Assembly: GCF_003026105.1 (NCBI RefSeq)
Contig: NZ_PYNW01000003.1
Coordinates: forward strand, 310,001-374,000
Source of the DNA: Photobacterium sp. GB-56
Lineage (GTDB): Bacteria > Pseudomonadota > Gammaproteobacteria > Enterobacterales > Vibrionaceae
Direction of reading: 5' to 3'
Length of the DNA stretch: 64,000 nt
The notes under the pieces are model-generated. The model saw only the letters and a list, made by a program, of their open reading frames with translations. It was not told where the DNA came from and searched no databases. Positions 1-8,475 of this stretch are shown one piece after another. The translations under genes and the position numbers were made by a program. Numbering within the stretch: the first letter of the stretch is position 1; each line of letters begins with the position of its first letter.

Positions 1-284
1 TGGGTAATCGCCCAGGTAAAAGCATACCAAGATACACTCATAATACAGCCAGCAACACCGCACATGAAGAACGATTTCTTATCTGCCAACAGTTCCGTAA
101 CGTTAGGTAAAGGCCGTTTAAGTAGTACTATGACTAATAACATAACAGGCACTGAAAAAATAAGTCTTAGTGCGAGTAATTCATTAATATTGGCTTGTGG
201 CAAGAACTGATAATACAGTGGGAGAATTCCCCAAAGCACAAAAGAAAATGCCGCCAGCATATTTCCAGCACGACGAGATTGCAT
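1..284 (-). CDS. rarD: RarD, EamA-family permease (partial, N-terminus only)
   Basis: This is the N-terminal part of a gene whose 3' end lies left of the window. Reading the minus strand from ATG at 284 gives a protein starting MQSRRAGNMLAAFSFVLWG, followed by LLALRLIFSVPVMLLV and a helix ending in YAFTWAI. This is the start of RarD, the ten-helix EamA/DMT transporter of E. coli known as a chloramphenicol-sensitivity protein; its substrate is not settled. Three hydrophobic segments are visible in the 94 residues present. The frame stays open upstream of 284, but no better start was seen. It is divergent from the DUF2750 gene. Confidence 0.85.
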   Translation of the reverse strand, partial: MQSRRAGNMLAAFSFVLWGILPLYYQFLPQANINELLALRLIFSVPVMLLVIVLLKRPLPNVTELLADKKSFFMCGVAGCIMSVSWYAFTWAIT

Positions 285-557
285 TGATTGACCTAACAGT
301 AAGTGTAAATGTTTGATGTAATGTGTTGGCAAGACTTTGCCATATCGGGTGGAACAGAATGAACCTAGACGATAATCGCGACATTTTGCCATCGAATAGG
401 TATATGTCAATATTATTTTATCTCTATATAGCATAAAAATATAAACAATATTTAATCACTGTTTATTCTGTTTTTTGTTAAACTTCATGGGTTAGAGTGC
501 TGTGGTGATATAAGCTATGGTTGCTTGCCATTTAGGTTTACAACTGAGAGAAAATAG

Positions 558-911
558 ATGACTAAATTAACGTCAGATATCCAAGCTAACAAATTAATGT
601 TTGTTGAAGAAACACAAAATACACGTATTGTTTGGAGCCTTCGTAATGAAGAAGGTGATTGGCTATCTGTTGCTTCATCTGAGTTTGAAGATTCGGAAGT
701 AATGCCATTCTGGTCAAATGAAGAAGATGCGAAAGCGCAATGTGCTGATGAGTGGGCTGAGTTCCAACCAAGTGAATTGCCACTAGATATTTTCTTAGAA
801 GATTGGATGATCACATTAGCTGAAGACGGTGTTCTTGTTGGTTTGAACTGGAACGAAAGTCTTGAAGGTGTGGAAGTTGAGCCTAGCGATGTTGCTAAGC
901 TTTACATCTAA
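558..911 (+). CDS. DUF2750 domain-containing protein
   Basis: A 117-residue acidic, soluble protein. The pattern matches DUF2750: an early V-W-S-L block followed by G-D-W, the segment MPFWSNEEDAKAQCADEW in the middle, then LPLDIFLEDWM and a final DGVLVGLNW stretch. The molecular role of the family is unknown. A purine-rich GAGAGAAAATAG precedes the ATG. The gene stands alone between divergent rarD and convergent plsC and ends at a bidirectional terminator. Its last codons are duplicated just past the stop (see the repeat at 897-930). Confidence 0.85.
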   Translation: MTKLTSDIQANKLMFVEETQNTRIVWSLRNEEGDWLSVASSEFEDSEVMPFWSNEEDAKAQCADEWAEFQPSELPLDIFLEDWMITLAEDGVLVGLNWNESLEGVEVEPSDVAKLYI

Positions 912-930
912 GCTTTACATCTAAGCTTTA
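897..930 (+). repeat. 13-bp tandem duplication across the stop codon of the DUF2750 gene
   Basis: The unit AAGCTTTACATCT occurs twice in tandem (897-909, 910-922), followed by a partial third copy AAGCTTTA (923-930). The first copy encodes the protein's last residues and reaches into the stop codon; the second lies in the 3' untranslated region. It looks like a slippage or duplication event that left the protein intact. Confidence 0.9.
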
Positions 931-944
931 GATTGTTGATATAA

Positions 945-974
945 TTTACACCCAATGAAACTCATTGGGTGTAA
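945..974. terminator. Bidirectional terminator between DUF2750 gene and plsC
   Basis: Perfect 13-bp inverted repeat TTACACCCAATGA / TCATTGGGTGTAA with a 4-nt loop AAAC. It lies between two convergent genes and continues into a T-rich stretch on the plus side. Confidence 0.8.
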
Positions 975-979
975 TTATT

Positions 980-1744
980 TTAGGCTTTATTCTCTTTTGA
1001 TGTCTCTTCACTCGCCAAATAAGAATCTTTCGATAATTCATTATCAAGTTGGGCGATCTTTTCTGCCATAAGTTGATGGCATTTTTCAGCTAACTGTCTT
1101 GCGTCAGTCGATTTAAATGTTTGAGTGTCGATTGGGGCTAGCATTTCAGCTATAACAGTACCGTTATCAAGTTTATTTAAATCAATCTTATTGTGTGTCG
1201 TACTGATCACGACAGGAATAATAGGTACACCTGCTTCTATCGCCATTCTAAAAGCTCCTGTCTTAAAAGGCAGCAATCCACGTCCTTTGCTTCGCGTGCC
1301 TTCTGGGTAAACCCAGACAGATAAATTTCGCTGGTGGATAGCATCAGCAACTTGCTGAATGGTATTACGCGCTTTGGCTTTATTCTCACGATCAATCAGT
1401 ATATTGCCCGTGATCCAGTAAAGCTGCCCGAAGAAAGGGATCCATAATAAGCTTTTTTTCCCTAGTGACACGGTATTTGGTTGCAACATACCAGGGGTCG
1501 TAACAAAGTCATAAACACTTTGGTGATTGGATATATAGACGGCATTAGCAATATTGGCGCTGTTACTGAGTCCACGTTGCTCAACACGAACACCTGTAAT
1601 TTTTTGCAATTGGTTAAACCAGCGGCAAAAGGTGTAGACATGTTTAGGTGCACGAGGTCGGTTTATTAGACAGTAAAGTAGTGCACAACAGGTTGTAATG
1701 ATAATAAAAAGGGTTGCGATGGTAATTCGAATTAAAGCCAGCAC
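980..1744 (-). CDS. plsC: 1-acyl-sn-glycerol-3-phosphate acyltransferase (PlsC family)
   Basis: Converts lysophosphatidate to phosphatidate with acyl-ACP or acyl-CoA at the inner membrane, the second acylation of phospholipid synthesis. The 254 residues start with one hydrophobic anchor (about 5-27). The acyltransferase motifs follow in order: NHQSVYDF (the H-x4-D catalytic motif), an FPEGTRS-type block here YPEGTRSKG, and VPIIPVVIS. The start is GTG at 1744 with GGAG five bases upstream. The length fits the E. coli enzyme. YihG-like acyltransferases share these motifs, so PlsC versus paralogue is not proven. Confidence 0.88.
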   Translation of the reverse strand: MLALIRITIATLFIIITTCCALLYCLINRPRAPKHVYTFCRWFNQLQKITGVRVEQRGLSNSANIANAVYISNHQSVYDFVTTPGMLQPNTVSLGKKSLLWIPFFGQLYWITGNILIDRENKAKARNTIQQVADAIHQRNLSVWVYPEGTRSKGRGLLPFKTGAFRMAIEAGVPIIPVVISTTHNKIDLNKLDNGTVIAEMLAPIDTQTFKSTDARQLAEKCHQLMAEKIAQLDNELSKDSYLASEETSKENKA

Positions 1745-2077
1745 ATATACTCCTTATGCTGTTTAAGTTATGTCGCATGACTACATCTTTATACATTACC
1801 TAAATAGTTATTATTGTGATAGTGTGGCTTTACAAATAATTAACATTTTATAGTGTGTTATCACGATTTATAAAAATATACGGTATCTGGTCAGATGATA
1901 TATTGCTTGTTAATAACATTAACAGTTACATTTTCAATCTAGGCGTGAAGATAATCGCATATGTATTTATAGATAAGTAAATGACTGGATCTTAAATAGG
2001 ATAAAAGTAAAAATTATATATAGATAATCAATACGTTATAGACGTAGTTTTTATCTCTTCTGTTGTATAAATTTTTG
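1745..2077. other. AT-rich intergenic region, possible small-RNA locus
   Basis: About 330 bases without an open reading frame I would support. It contains the plsC promoter region on the minus strand. A plus-oriented terminator follows at 2078-2106 with no plus-strand gene to serve, so a short non-coding transcript is possible. No clear sigma-70 promoter was found; TTGCTT at 1913-1918 with a weak -10 about 17 bases on is the best seen. Confidence 0.3.
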
Positions 2078-2106
2078 AGCTTACTTAACAGTAAGCTTTT
2101 TTTTTC
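2078..2106 (+). terminator. Orphan plus-oriented intrinsic terminator
   Basis: Stem AGCTTAC / GTAAGCT with a six-base loop, followed by an uninterrupted T run of about ten on the plus strand. On the minus strand the base after the stem is C followed by A's, so it would not terminate the GNAT gene. No plus-strand gene precedes it. Confidence 0.7.
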
Positions 2107-2111
2107 CTTCC

Positions 2112-2588
2112 CTACAATAATTTTACCATGTTGTAGCGTTCGAACGTAATGTCGTCACGGATAGCAATTTCTGTATCGATTAATTCAAAACCTAGCTTGC
2201 TAAACAAGGGTAGAGAGAGTTTGCTGGCTGTAACACTCAGTGTTGTTTGATGGCTTATATGTGCTATTTGTTCGAGCTTACTATAAATAGCACTCGCGAC
2301 ACCCAAGCGATTAAACTCAGGCCGGGTATAGAGTAAAGCAATATAATTTTTCGGATGAAGTTGACCGAACCCCATGACACTCCCTTCATTGTTAATTGCC
2401 ATTATTACAGCACCTTGTGTTAATAATTTAGCAAATTCGTTTGGGTGTTTGCGCGGATAATCAGCCCATATTTTGACTTGTTGTGGATGATAATAAGCAG
2501 GCGCAATTTTTGTAATAGCGTCATAGTAAAGCTGAGACAATTCTTGCTCATAATGGGGATTATAATTATGAAATTGTATTGAGGTCAT
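2112..2588 (-). CDS. GNAT-family N-acetyltransferase
   Basis: A 158-residue acyl-CoA-dependent N-acetyltransferase fold protein. The core strand-helix motif is visible: a beta strand ending IALLYTRPEFNRLGVASAIYSKLE, where R-x-x-G-V-A/G is the acetyl-CoA pyrophosphate loop. A C-terminal part SLPLFSKLGFELIDTE is typical of the family's last beta strands. The substrate cannot be told from sequence. The gene stands alone; the nearby hairpin at 2078 points the wrong way to end it. Confidence 0.85.
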   Translation of the reverse strand: MTSIQFHNYNPHYEQELSQLYYDAITKIAPAYYHPQQVKIWADYPRKHPNEFAKLLTQGAVIMAINNEGSVMGFGQLHPKNYIALLYTRPEFNRLGVASAIYSKLEQIAHISHQTTLSVTASKLSLPLFSKLGFELIDTEIAIRDDITFERYNMVKLL

Positions 2589-2759
2589 ATTGTTGAGCGT
2601 ATACGTTTAATGTTTGTATCTAATTTTAAGATATTAGAATTGTTATTGTTTGGAATAGGTCAAATTTATTCTGATAGTGTGCACTTTGTCCTTATTATTG
2701 GTATTATTTTAAGCCATAATCAATAAAAGTATTATCAAACGATCAGTACAGGCTAAATT

Positions 2760-3326
2760 TTGAAGAACGGATTTAAATATAATAAACACGCATTATTTGC
2801 ATTGGCGCTTGTGTCAATGATTGGGTGTTCTTCGACTGACTCTGTAAATGATAAAACATCAAACAATAAGGCTGCTGAAACAACGTCAGTAGGCAAAAAA
2901 ATTGCTGTTAGCAATGATATGTTGGAAGAAGGTTTGAAAAAGAACGCTTCTGTAGATACAGGTATGTTTGATGGTGTTTACCATTCATGGAAAGGAACAC
3001 CTTATCGTCTTGGTGGAACAACAAAGAAAGGCATTGATTGCTCAGCGTTTGTGCAAGTAGGTTATTCCAGCGTTTACCAAATGATGTTGCCAAGAACAAC
3101 ATTACAATTGGTGAAAAAGGGACGTAAAGTTTCACGTAACAGTGCAAAAGAAGGGGATTTAGTCTTTTTCCGAACGGGGCGTAATACACGCCATGTTGGA
3201 ATATATTTAGGCAATTCAGAATTTATGCACGCGTCACAATCAAAAGGTGTGATGATTTCACGCTTAGATAATCCTTATTGGAAGCGACATTTTTGGCAAA
3301 TTAGACGTATGCCGAAACCACAATGA
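2760..3326 (+). CDS. mepS: MepS/Spr-like NlpC/P60 peptidoglycan endopeptidase lipoprotein
   Basis: An outer-membrane lipoprotein predicted to cut D,D-crosslinks in peptidoglycan. The lipobox ends at Cys23 (MIGC). The NlpC/P60 domain fills the C-terminal half, with Cys94 in GIDCSAFVQ, His145 in HVGIYLG and His157 in FMHAS. The spacing C-51-H-12-H equals that of E. coli MepS, and the segment around YRLGG-TKKGIDCS matches closely. The start is TTG at 2760; an in-frame stop lies two codons upstream and no ATG gives a proper signal peptide. The gene is monocistronic and ends at a strong bidirectional terminator. Confidence 0.88.
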   Translation: MKNGFKYNKHALFALALVSMIGCSSTDSVNDKTSNNKAAETTSVGKKIAVSNDMLEEGLKKNASVDTGMFDGVYHSWKGTPYRLGGTTKKGIDCSAFVQVGYSSVYQMMLPRTTLQLVKKGRKVSRNSAKEGDLVFFRTGRNTRHVGIYLGNSEFMHASQSKGVMISRLDNPYWKRHFWQIRRMPKPQ

Positions 3327-3338
3327 CAATTAGATGGT

Positions 3339-3370
3339 AAAAAGCCCAGCTACTCTAGCTGGGCTTTTTA
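3339..3370. terminator. Bidirectional terminator between mepS and scsD
   Basis: A 14-bp perfect inverted repeat AAAAAGCCCAGCTA / TAGCTGGGCTTTTT with a 3-base loop, with A and T runs on both flanks. Confidence 0.93.
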
Positions 3371-3371
3371 T

Positions 3372-3896
3372 TTATAAATATGTTGCGGCCATTACTCTAG
3401 CGAATAAACCAACAGGAGTCGTCACACCTGTCGTAGAATTAAAGACTTCGCCATTTTTAACAATAAGAATAGTAGGTGTAGCACTTATCCCTAATTGTTG
3501 GCTAATAGAACCATTTTGGTCATTAATGACAGGAAAGCGATATTCTTTACTGTTCATGTATGCTCGTAATGAACGGTCATCTCCAGAGCGAATAGCAACA
3601 CTAAATACCTTTATATTCAGATCACTTTGATATTGCTGCAGCCAATTGATTGATGGACTTACAAAGCGGCAACTTGGACACCATGTTGCCCATAAATAGA
3701 GTACAACAGGCTGTTGATAACTGAGAGTTAGCCAATCAATATCATGCTGGTTTATAGTTTTTTCTACCGAATGGTTATCAACAGAAACCGTTAAATCTTT
3801 ATTTCGCCAGATATCAACCACAATACTTATTGCTGTTACTAATATAGCAGTGATAAGTATGTTTTTAAGCCATCCTTTGGCAGACGTCCTTGTCAT
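3372..3896 (-). CDS. scsD: ScsD-like membrane-anchored thioredoxin (TlpA family)
   Basis: A periplasmic thiol oxidoreductase with one N-terminal membrane anchor (about residues 10-28) and a thioredoxin fold carrying the active site WCPSC. The cis-proline loop is visible as ISATPTI. It follows scsB on the same strand, the arrangement of the suppressor-of-copper-sensitivity operon. I chose ATG at 3896 because AAGGA lies nine bases upstream; a longer frame from 3953 would overlap scsB by 44 bases and add a poor N-terminus. Scs proteins move electrons to periplasmic partners and help survival under copper or oxidative stress. No scsC lies between or beside them; a ScsC-like gene lies at 16.5 kb. 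Confidence 0.82.
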   Translation of the reverse strand: MTRTSAKGWLKNILITAILVTAISIVVDIWRNKDLTVSVDNHSVEKTINQHDIDWLTLSYQQPVVLYLWATWCPSCRFVSPSINWLQQYQSDLNIKVFSVAIRSGDDRSLRAYMNSKEYRFPVINDQNGSISQQLGISATPTILIVKNGEVFNSTTGVTTPVGLFARVMAATYL

Positions 3897-3909
3897 GTAT
3901 GTTATTCCT

Positions 3910-6015
3910 TTATTCCTTACTTGCTTTTTTAATTGCGTTAAGCACTTCGTCACTTGTTAAAATTACGGGCAATGGGATACCTTGAGGCGCATTAGGACCA
4001 TATACAATATTAAATGGTACACCAAAACGTCCATGTGACTGTAAGAAGCCTGTGACGTAGTCAGAAGGTTTTGTCCAATCACCGCGCATTAACACGATGT
4101 TATCAGCAGATAAGGCTGAATATACGGGCTCTTGCAGTAATACACCGACTTTATTGGCTTTACATGTGATACACCATTCAGCTGTAACATCAACAAAGAC
4201 TGTTTTTCCTTCAGCGACTTGTTTTGCAATGTTATCAACGTTTAGCGTTTGCCAATGGTGGTCATCAGCTAGCGGCTTCGCCCAATGGTTTGAGGTTAAG
4301 CTACCCACGATAAGGCTACCTGCAACACCCAGTAAAAGAACTGCTGTTGTGATGATAACGGCTTTACGTCCTTTCTTACGACCTAATTGCCATAAGATAA
4401 CAAGCATGATCAGTAGACCAATCACCCAAACAACCGCTGCAGAAAAGAAGCTAGTCATTAAGCTTAATAGCCAGATACTGGTTGCCAGCATCATCAAACC
4501 AAACAGCGTTTTAACCCTATCCATCCATAGACCAGGTTTTGGCAATGCGTTTGCCAGTTGTGGGAAGAGAGCAATGAGCAACCATGGTGCAGCCATACCA
4601 ATCGCTAACGCGGTGAAGATGGCAAAAAGTGTCACATAATTAGCACCTAATGCGAACGCGACAGCTGTGCCTAAGAATGGGGCACTACATGGCGTTGCAA
4701 GAAGGGTGGCAAACATTCCTTGAATAAAGTGCCCAAGGTGTGAGTTATCCCCTTTGGTTGCCATCCAAGTATTGGTGTTACTTGATAAGCGAATTTCAAA
4801 TAAGCCTAACATATTTGCACCAAACAGGACGGTGATCGCAATCATGGCACCAATAAACCAAGGGCTCTGGAATTGGATTCCCCAGCCCAACGCTTGGCCT
4901 GATAATTTCATTAATGCTAAAAAGCCAGCCAATAGCCAAAATGAGGTGATAATACCTGCAGCAGAAGCGATAAATTGGGTACGGATTTGGCGTTTTTCTA
5001 AGCCTTTCGCTGAAACAACGCTACTTAACTTCATGCCTAATACCGGTAATACGCATGGCATGATATTAAGAATTAAACCGCCCAATAGCGCAATGCCAAT
5101 TATTTCTAATAAGTTACTATTAGAACTTGGCACAATCACTGGGGTATCTGTTGCTGTTGCTGGGATCTCAACAGCGAGATTATTATCACCGATTGTGATT
5201 TGAAGTGGTTCACCAACAAGCTTTGGTGTACCAAACCAACTGGTCACCGGTAATACCGCATACAGTGTTTTATCTTTAATCGTAACATTCGGCGCTAAAA
5301 AAGAGGTGTCTTTAACGGCTTTATTATGTCCGTCAATCAACACATCTGGTTTTATCCAGCCAGCCTTATTTGTTGCAACCACCGTAATTGCTTTTTTGTC
5401 CTTGTTATAAGAGACAGTATCCAATGTTACTGCTTGAGACGATTTAGGTACTTGGCTATAACCCTTGTTGTATAAAAACATCGCGTCAGTCGATAAGCTG
5501 AGTTTTTCAGGGTTAAAATCAAGTGCTAATTCATAGTCAGTCAGTACACAAATACTGGTACAGGAAGACATGGTTAATTTACCTGCAAGGAATACAGGCT
5601 TATTCATGTCTTTTACATGAATTGAAAGTGGGAAAATAACATCATGTTTATAGCCCAGCGTTTCAACACCTAAGAACTCATAACGTTTTGGCATCGGCCA
5701 CTGCCAGTCAACACTTTCAACATTACTAGACATATCCCAGTTTATAGATGGTGCGACACCACCTTCACCAGGCGATCGCCAATAGGTTTTCCAATCTTTA
5801 TCAAGTTTAACTTCTAGCAGTCCTTGAACTGTATGGTTAGCTGTGTCTTTTTCACCCGTTAGCACTAACCTAACTTGCACAGGGGGATGCTGTGGGTTTG
5901 TTACCCACCCAGTTGTAATCTCAGTAGCCGCAAAGGTTTGACTGGAAAAAGTGATACTGAGTAATGCGCCGAGCATGGCACAGACGAAATAAGTATTGAG
6001 ATATATCTTTTTCAA
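3910..6015 (-). CDS. scsB: ScsB/DsbD-family membrane thiol reductase
   Basis: Transfers electrons from cytoplasmic thioredoxin across the inner membrane. Order: signal peptide ending TFAA, a large periplasmic ScsB-type N-terminal domain with a C-x3-C pair (SSCTSIC), about eight transmembrane helices with the redox cysteines in MPCVLPVL and TPCSAPFL, then a C-terminal thioredoxin-like domain with WCITC. The extra N-terminal domain and about 700 residues separate ScsB from classical DsbD. I prefer TTG at 6015 as start: GGAG sits seven bases upstream and the N-terminus becomes MKKIYLNTYFV, a normal signal peptide. ATG at 6060 is in frame but lacks a ribosome site. scsD follows after 13 bases. 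Confidence 0.85.
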   Translation of the reverse strand: MKKIYLNTYFVCAMLGALLSITFSSQTFAATEITTGWVTNPQHPPVQVRLVLTGEKDTANHTVQGLLEVKLDKDWKTYWRSPGEGGVAPSINWDMSSNVESVDWQWPMPKRYEFLGVETLGYKHDVIFPLSIHVKDMNKPVFLAGKLTMSSCTSICVLTDYELALDFNPEKLSLSTDAMFLYNKGYSQVPKSSQAVTLDTVSYNKDKKAITVVATNKAGWIKPDVLIDGHNKAVKDTSFLAPNVTIKDKTLYAVLPVTSWFGTPKLVGEPLQITIGDNNLAVEIPATATDTPVIVPSSNSNLLEIIGIALLGGLILNIMPCVLPVLGMKLSSVVSAKGLEKRQIRTQFIASAAGIITSFWLLAGFLALMKLSGQALGWGIQFQSPWFIGAMIAITVLFGANMLGLFEIRLSSNTNTWMATKGDNSHLGHFIQGMFATLLATPCSAPFLGTAVAFALGANYVTLFAIFTALAIGMAAPWLLIALFPQLANALPKPGLWMDRVKTLFGLMMLATSIWLLSLMTSFFSAAVVWVIGLLIMLVILWQLGRKKGRKAVIITTAVLLLGVAGSLIVGSLTSNHWAKPLADDHHWQTLNVDNIAKQVAEGKTVFVDVTAEWCITCKANKVGVLLQEPVYSALSADNIVLMRGDWTKPSDYVTGFLQSHGRFGVPFNIVYGPNAPQGIPLPVILTSDEVLNAIKKASKE

Positions 6016-6215
6016 TCTAGAACTCCGTTTTAACAATGCGCATGTCATTGCAACGATCATGAGCGTATAAATTTTATACTATGGTCTTGGTGATAAAATA
6101 GAACGGTAAAATAACGACTCTATTTCATCGAGTTAGCAAAATATTTAGATTATTAGGTGACAGTCTATTTACGTTTTGGTTCGCGTATTATCGCGATAAG
6201 TTATGCTGTCATTTC

Positions 6216-6767
6216 CTATTGTTGTTGCGATAACCTGAACATACGCTTTAGTTTTGTGAAAAGGCTTTGCTGCGTCGTTTTTTTTCCTTGATAGTATGCT
6301 TGCAGTAACCGTTGTCGAAGCTGTTCATCTTTTTTACTGTCATTCGACTGTTTTATCTCTTCACTAATGTGATCTAACAGCGTCTCTGCTTGTTCATTAG
6401 CATAACTATAATCAATTTTATTTGCCCCTTGAACAAGCAACCATAGTAGAGTGATCAGAATATATTCATCGACATCTTGATTAATAAATTTGCTAGCGTG
6501 TTCAACCCCTACGGTTGATTGAAATACCGATTGCATTTGATGATAGGCGGTCTGTTGTTCAGTCCAACGAGACGAGGCAATGTGATGTTGTTGCGTCATA
6601 TAGCCTAATAGTAACGCTAAAGGCTCTTTATCTTGTCGTTGGTGGCAAATATCATTAAATCGAGGTGTTGATTCATGAATAAAAGCATTAATAATGTTTT
6701 TCTCTTTTTCTGATAAATCAAGTTGTTCAAGGCCAAGAGAAAAAAATAAGTGTTTGAGATCTGTCAT
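6216..6767 (-). CDS. Hypothetical soluble protein, about 183 residues
   Basis: I do not recognise this protein. It is helical, charged and rich in glutamine, with no signal peptide and no membrane segment. The C-terminus is basic (KLKRMFRLSQQQ). ATG at 6767 is preceded by GAAG at eight bases; a GTG at 6797 would add ten residues with no ribosome site. It is divergent from gpx, with about 75 bases between the two starts, and is not in an operon with scsB, which starts about 200 bases to the left. Confidence 0.6.
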   Translation of the reverse strand: MTDLKHLFFSLGLEQLDLSEKEKNIINAFIHESTPRFNDICHQRQDKEPLALLLGYMTQQHHIASSRWTEQQTAYHQMQSVFQSTVGVEHASKFINQDVDEYILITLLWLLVQGANKIDYSYANEQAETLLDHISEEIKQSNDSKKDEQLRQRLLQAYYQGKKTTQQSLFTKLKRMFRLSQQQ

Positions 6768-6842
6768 GCTATTAACTTCGTACAAAAGGACGTCCACAGA
6801 ATAACATGGACAATTAGCGAGTAATAATAAATAGGAATGAGA

Positions 6843-7322
6843 ATGACAAAAATTTATGACTTCGAGGTTAAAGCACTTTCAGGGGAAGCGCTTTCATTAA
6901 GTGCTTTTGAAGGGAAGGTTATACTCGTTGTAAATACTGCTAGTAAGTGTGGTTTTACACCTCAATATGAAGCATTACAGGCATTATATGAAAAGTATCG
7001 TGATCAAGGATTAGTAATACTTGGTTTTCCATGTAATCAGTTTGGTGGACAAGAGCCTGGAACTGAAAGCCAAATTAAACAGGAGTGTCTAATCAATTAT
7101 GGCGTGACATTTCCGATGTTTAGTAAGGTGGATGTAAAAGGGCGTGATGCTGAACCTGTATTTTCTTACCTCGTAAAACAATTACCTGGTCTGCTAGGCA
7201 ATGATATTAAATGGAATTTCACCAAGTTTTTGATTTCAAGAGAGGGTGAACCAATGAAACGCTATGCACCCACCACAAAACCATTTGCTTTAGAAGATGA
7301 TATTATCAAGCTACTATCATAA
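6843..7322 (+). CDS. Glutathione peroxidase (Cys type)
   Basis: A thiol peroxidase of about 159 residues, likely cytoplasmic, reducing H2O2 and lipid hydroperoxides with glutathione or thioredoxin. The three family blocks are present: NTASKCGFTPQY with the peroxidatic Cys (a normal TGT codon, not selenocysteine), GFPCNQFGGQEPG with the catalytic Gln, and KWNFTKFLI with the catalytic Trp-Asn. ATG at 6843 has AGGA six bases upstream; ATG at 6837 is also in frame. The stop is three bases from the stop of the convergent CHAD gene, with no terminator between, so the two transcripts should overlap. Confidence 0.92.
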   Translation: MTKIYDFEVKALSGEALSLSAFEGKVILVVNTASKCGFTPQYEALQALYEKYRDQGLVILGFPCNQFGGQEPGTESQIKQECLINYGVTFPMFSKVDVKGRDAEPVFSYLVKQLPGLLGNDIKWNFTKFLISREGEPMKRYAPTTKPFALEDDIIKLLS

Positions 7323-7325
7323 TGA

Positions 7326-8252
7326 TTAATAAGCAGTATTTTGACTACATAGGATGACTTCATTAATCAATTGCTGCTTATTTTCTAGGTGCCGTTGTTG
7401 TGCTTTTTGAAGTAATAAACCAATCGCCTTCGCACGTCTCCCCGTTGTTTTGTATTGCTCTAAATAATGATTAAGAAAGTCAATTTGTACCGAGCTGTCA
7501 TTGAAGTCACCTAATTTGGCTTGTAGAAACTTCACTGTTTTTAATTTCAAACGAAGTGATAACTGTTCTGTTAATGGGTGGTAGTACTCCAAACCATAAC
7601 GTAATTTTTTATATTTGATTCTCAAGCGATGAAGTTGCGCGTCAGACGTTTTTGAATCAATAGCCTTCATTGAGGTGATAATACGATTGTTTAAGTTCAC
7701 GAATAGCGTGTTTATCATTTCTTGTGGTGGTGTAGATAGATCTTCCATGAGAGGCGATAGCTGCTTTAACTGTATACAGATGAGCTTATATTGCGTTTTA
7801 TATTCTTCGCTTTTTAACCAATGCTTATTTTTCTTATAGGCTTTTTGGCGTTGGTGCTGCAGATCGTCAAAAAAGCGTGCCAGTCCTTGATGATGCTTAT
7901 GTTCGACTAAGTAAAAGTAATGCTCCATTTGCATGAGATAAACATCGAGATCGCGTTGTAAATTAGTGGGCTGCATTAAACTTTTGATAGCTAAATTAGT
8001 TTCTTTTAGTTGTTCTGGAATGAAAAGTGATTGATGGAGACTAAGTATGGCGCGTATACGGCGCATGGTAACGCGATATTGATGAAGAAATTCAGGATCA
8101 TCATCTTTTACAATGCCTTTTTGATAGTTTTCACAAAAAGAGAAGCTCTGTAATACGTGAGCGCGAATAATTTTAAATAGTGGCAAAGTAGAATGAATAG
8201 GATAAACACCTGACGTTTTTCGAGGAAGCTGAAAAGTGTCTCGCTTATGCAT
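7326..8252 (-). CDS. CHAD domain-containing protein
   Basis: A 308-residue all-helical basic protein. The CHAD signature appears twice: HQYRVTMRRIRAIL near residue 58 and LHRLRIKYKKLRYGLEYY in the second half, with the conserved His and the basic residues that bind inorganic polyphosphate in this family. CHAD proteins often go with CYTH triphosphatases; none is adjacent here. A polyphosphate-binding role is therefore inferred from the family alone. Confidence 0.85.
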   Translation of the reverse strand: MHKRDTFQLPRKTSGVYPIHSTLPLFKIIRAHVLQSFSFCENYQKGIVKDDDPEFLHQYRVTMRRIRAILSLHQSLFIPEQLKETNLAIKSLMQPTNLQRDLDVYLMQMEHYFYLVEHKHHQGLARFFDDLQHQRQKAYKKNKHWLKSEEYKTQYKLICIQLKQLSPLMEDLSTPPQEMINTLFVNLNNRIITSMKAIDSKTSDAQLHRLRIKYKKLRYGLEYYHPLTEQLSLRLKLKTVKFLQAKLGDFNDSSVQIDFLNHYLEQYKTTGRRAKAIGLLLQKAQQRHLENKQQLINEVILCSQNTAY

Positions 8253-8475
8253 GATTTTGCCTAACTAGTAAAATTCACTTTAAACCCTAAATATAGAACA
8301 AATAAACGTTTACAGCTGAAACATGAGGCTTATTTGTGTATGTAAATATTATGGAAACAGTACGTTACAATGAAGAATAAATTAAATGAACAATGACGAA
8401 AGATAAAACTGCCCGTTATTTTGAAGTGCTGCTAAAGCTTAAAGAGTTAACAATAAGTTTTATAGGAGTCACTGT

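Noticed and set aside
4097..5203. Long plus-strand reading frames inside the scsB gene
   Set aside because: They run antisense to a gene with clear protein motifs, have no ribosome sites and read as unstructured sequence.
6940..6970. Selenocysteine in glutathione peroxidase
   Set aside because: The codon is TGT for Cys, not TGA, so it is a normal Cys peroxidase.
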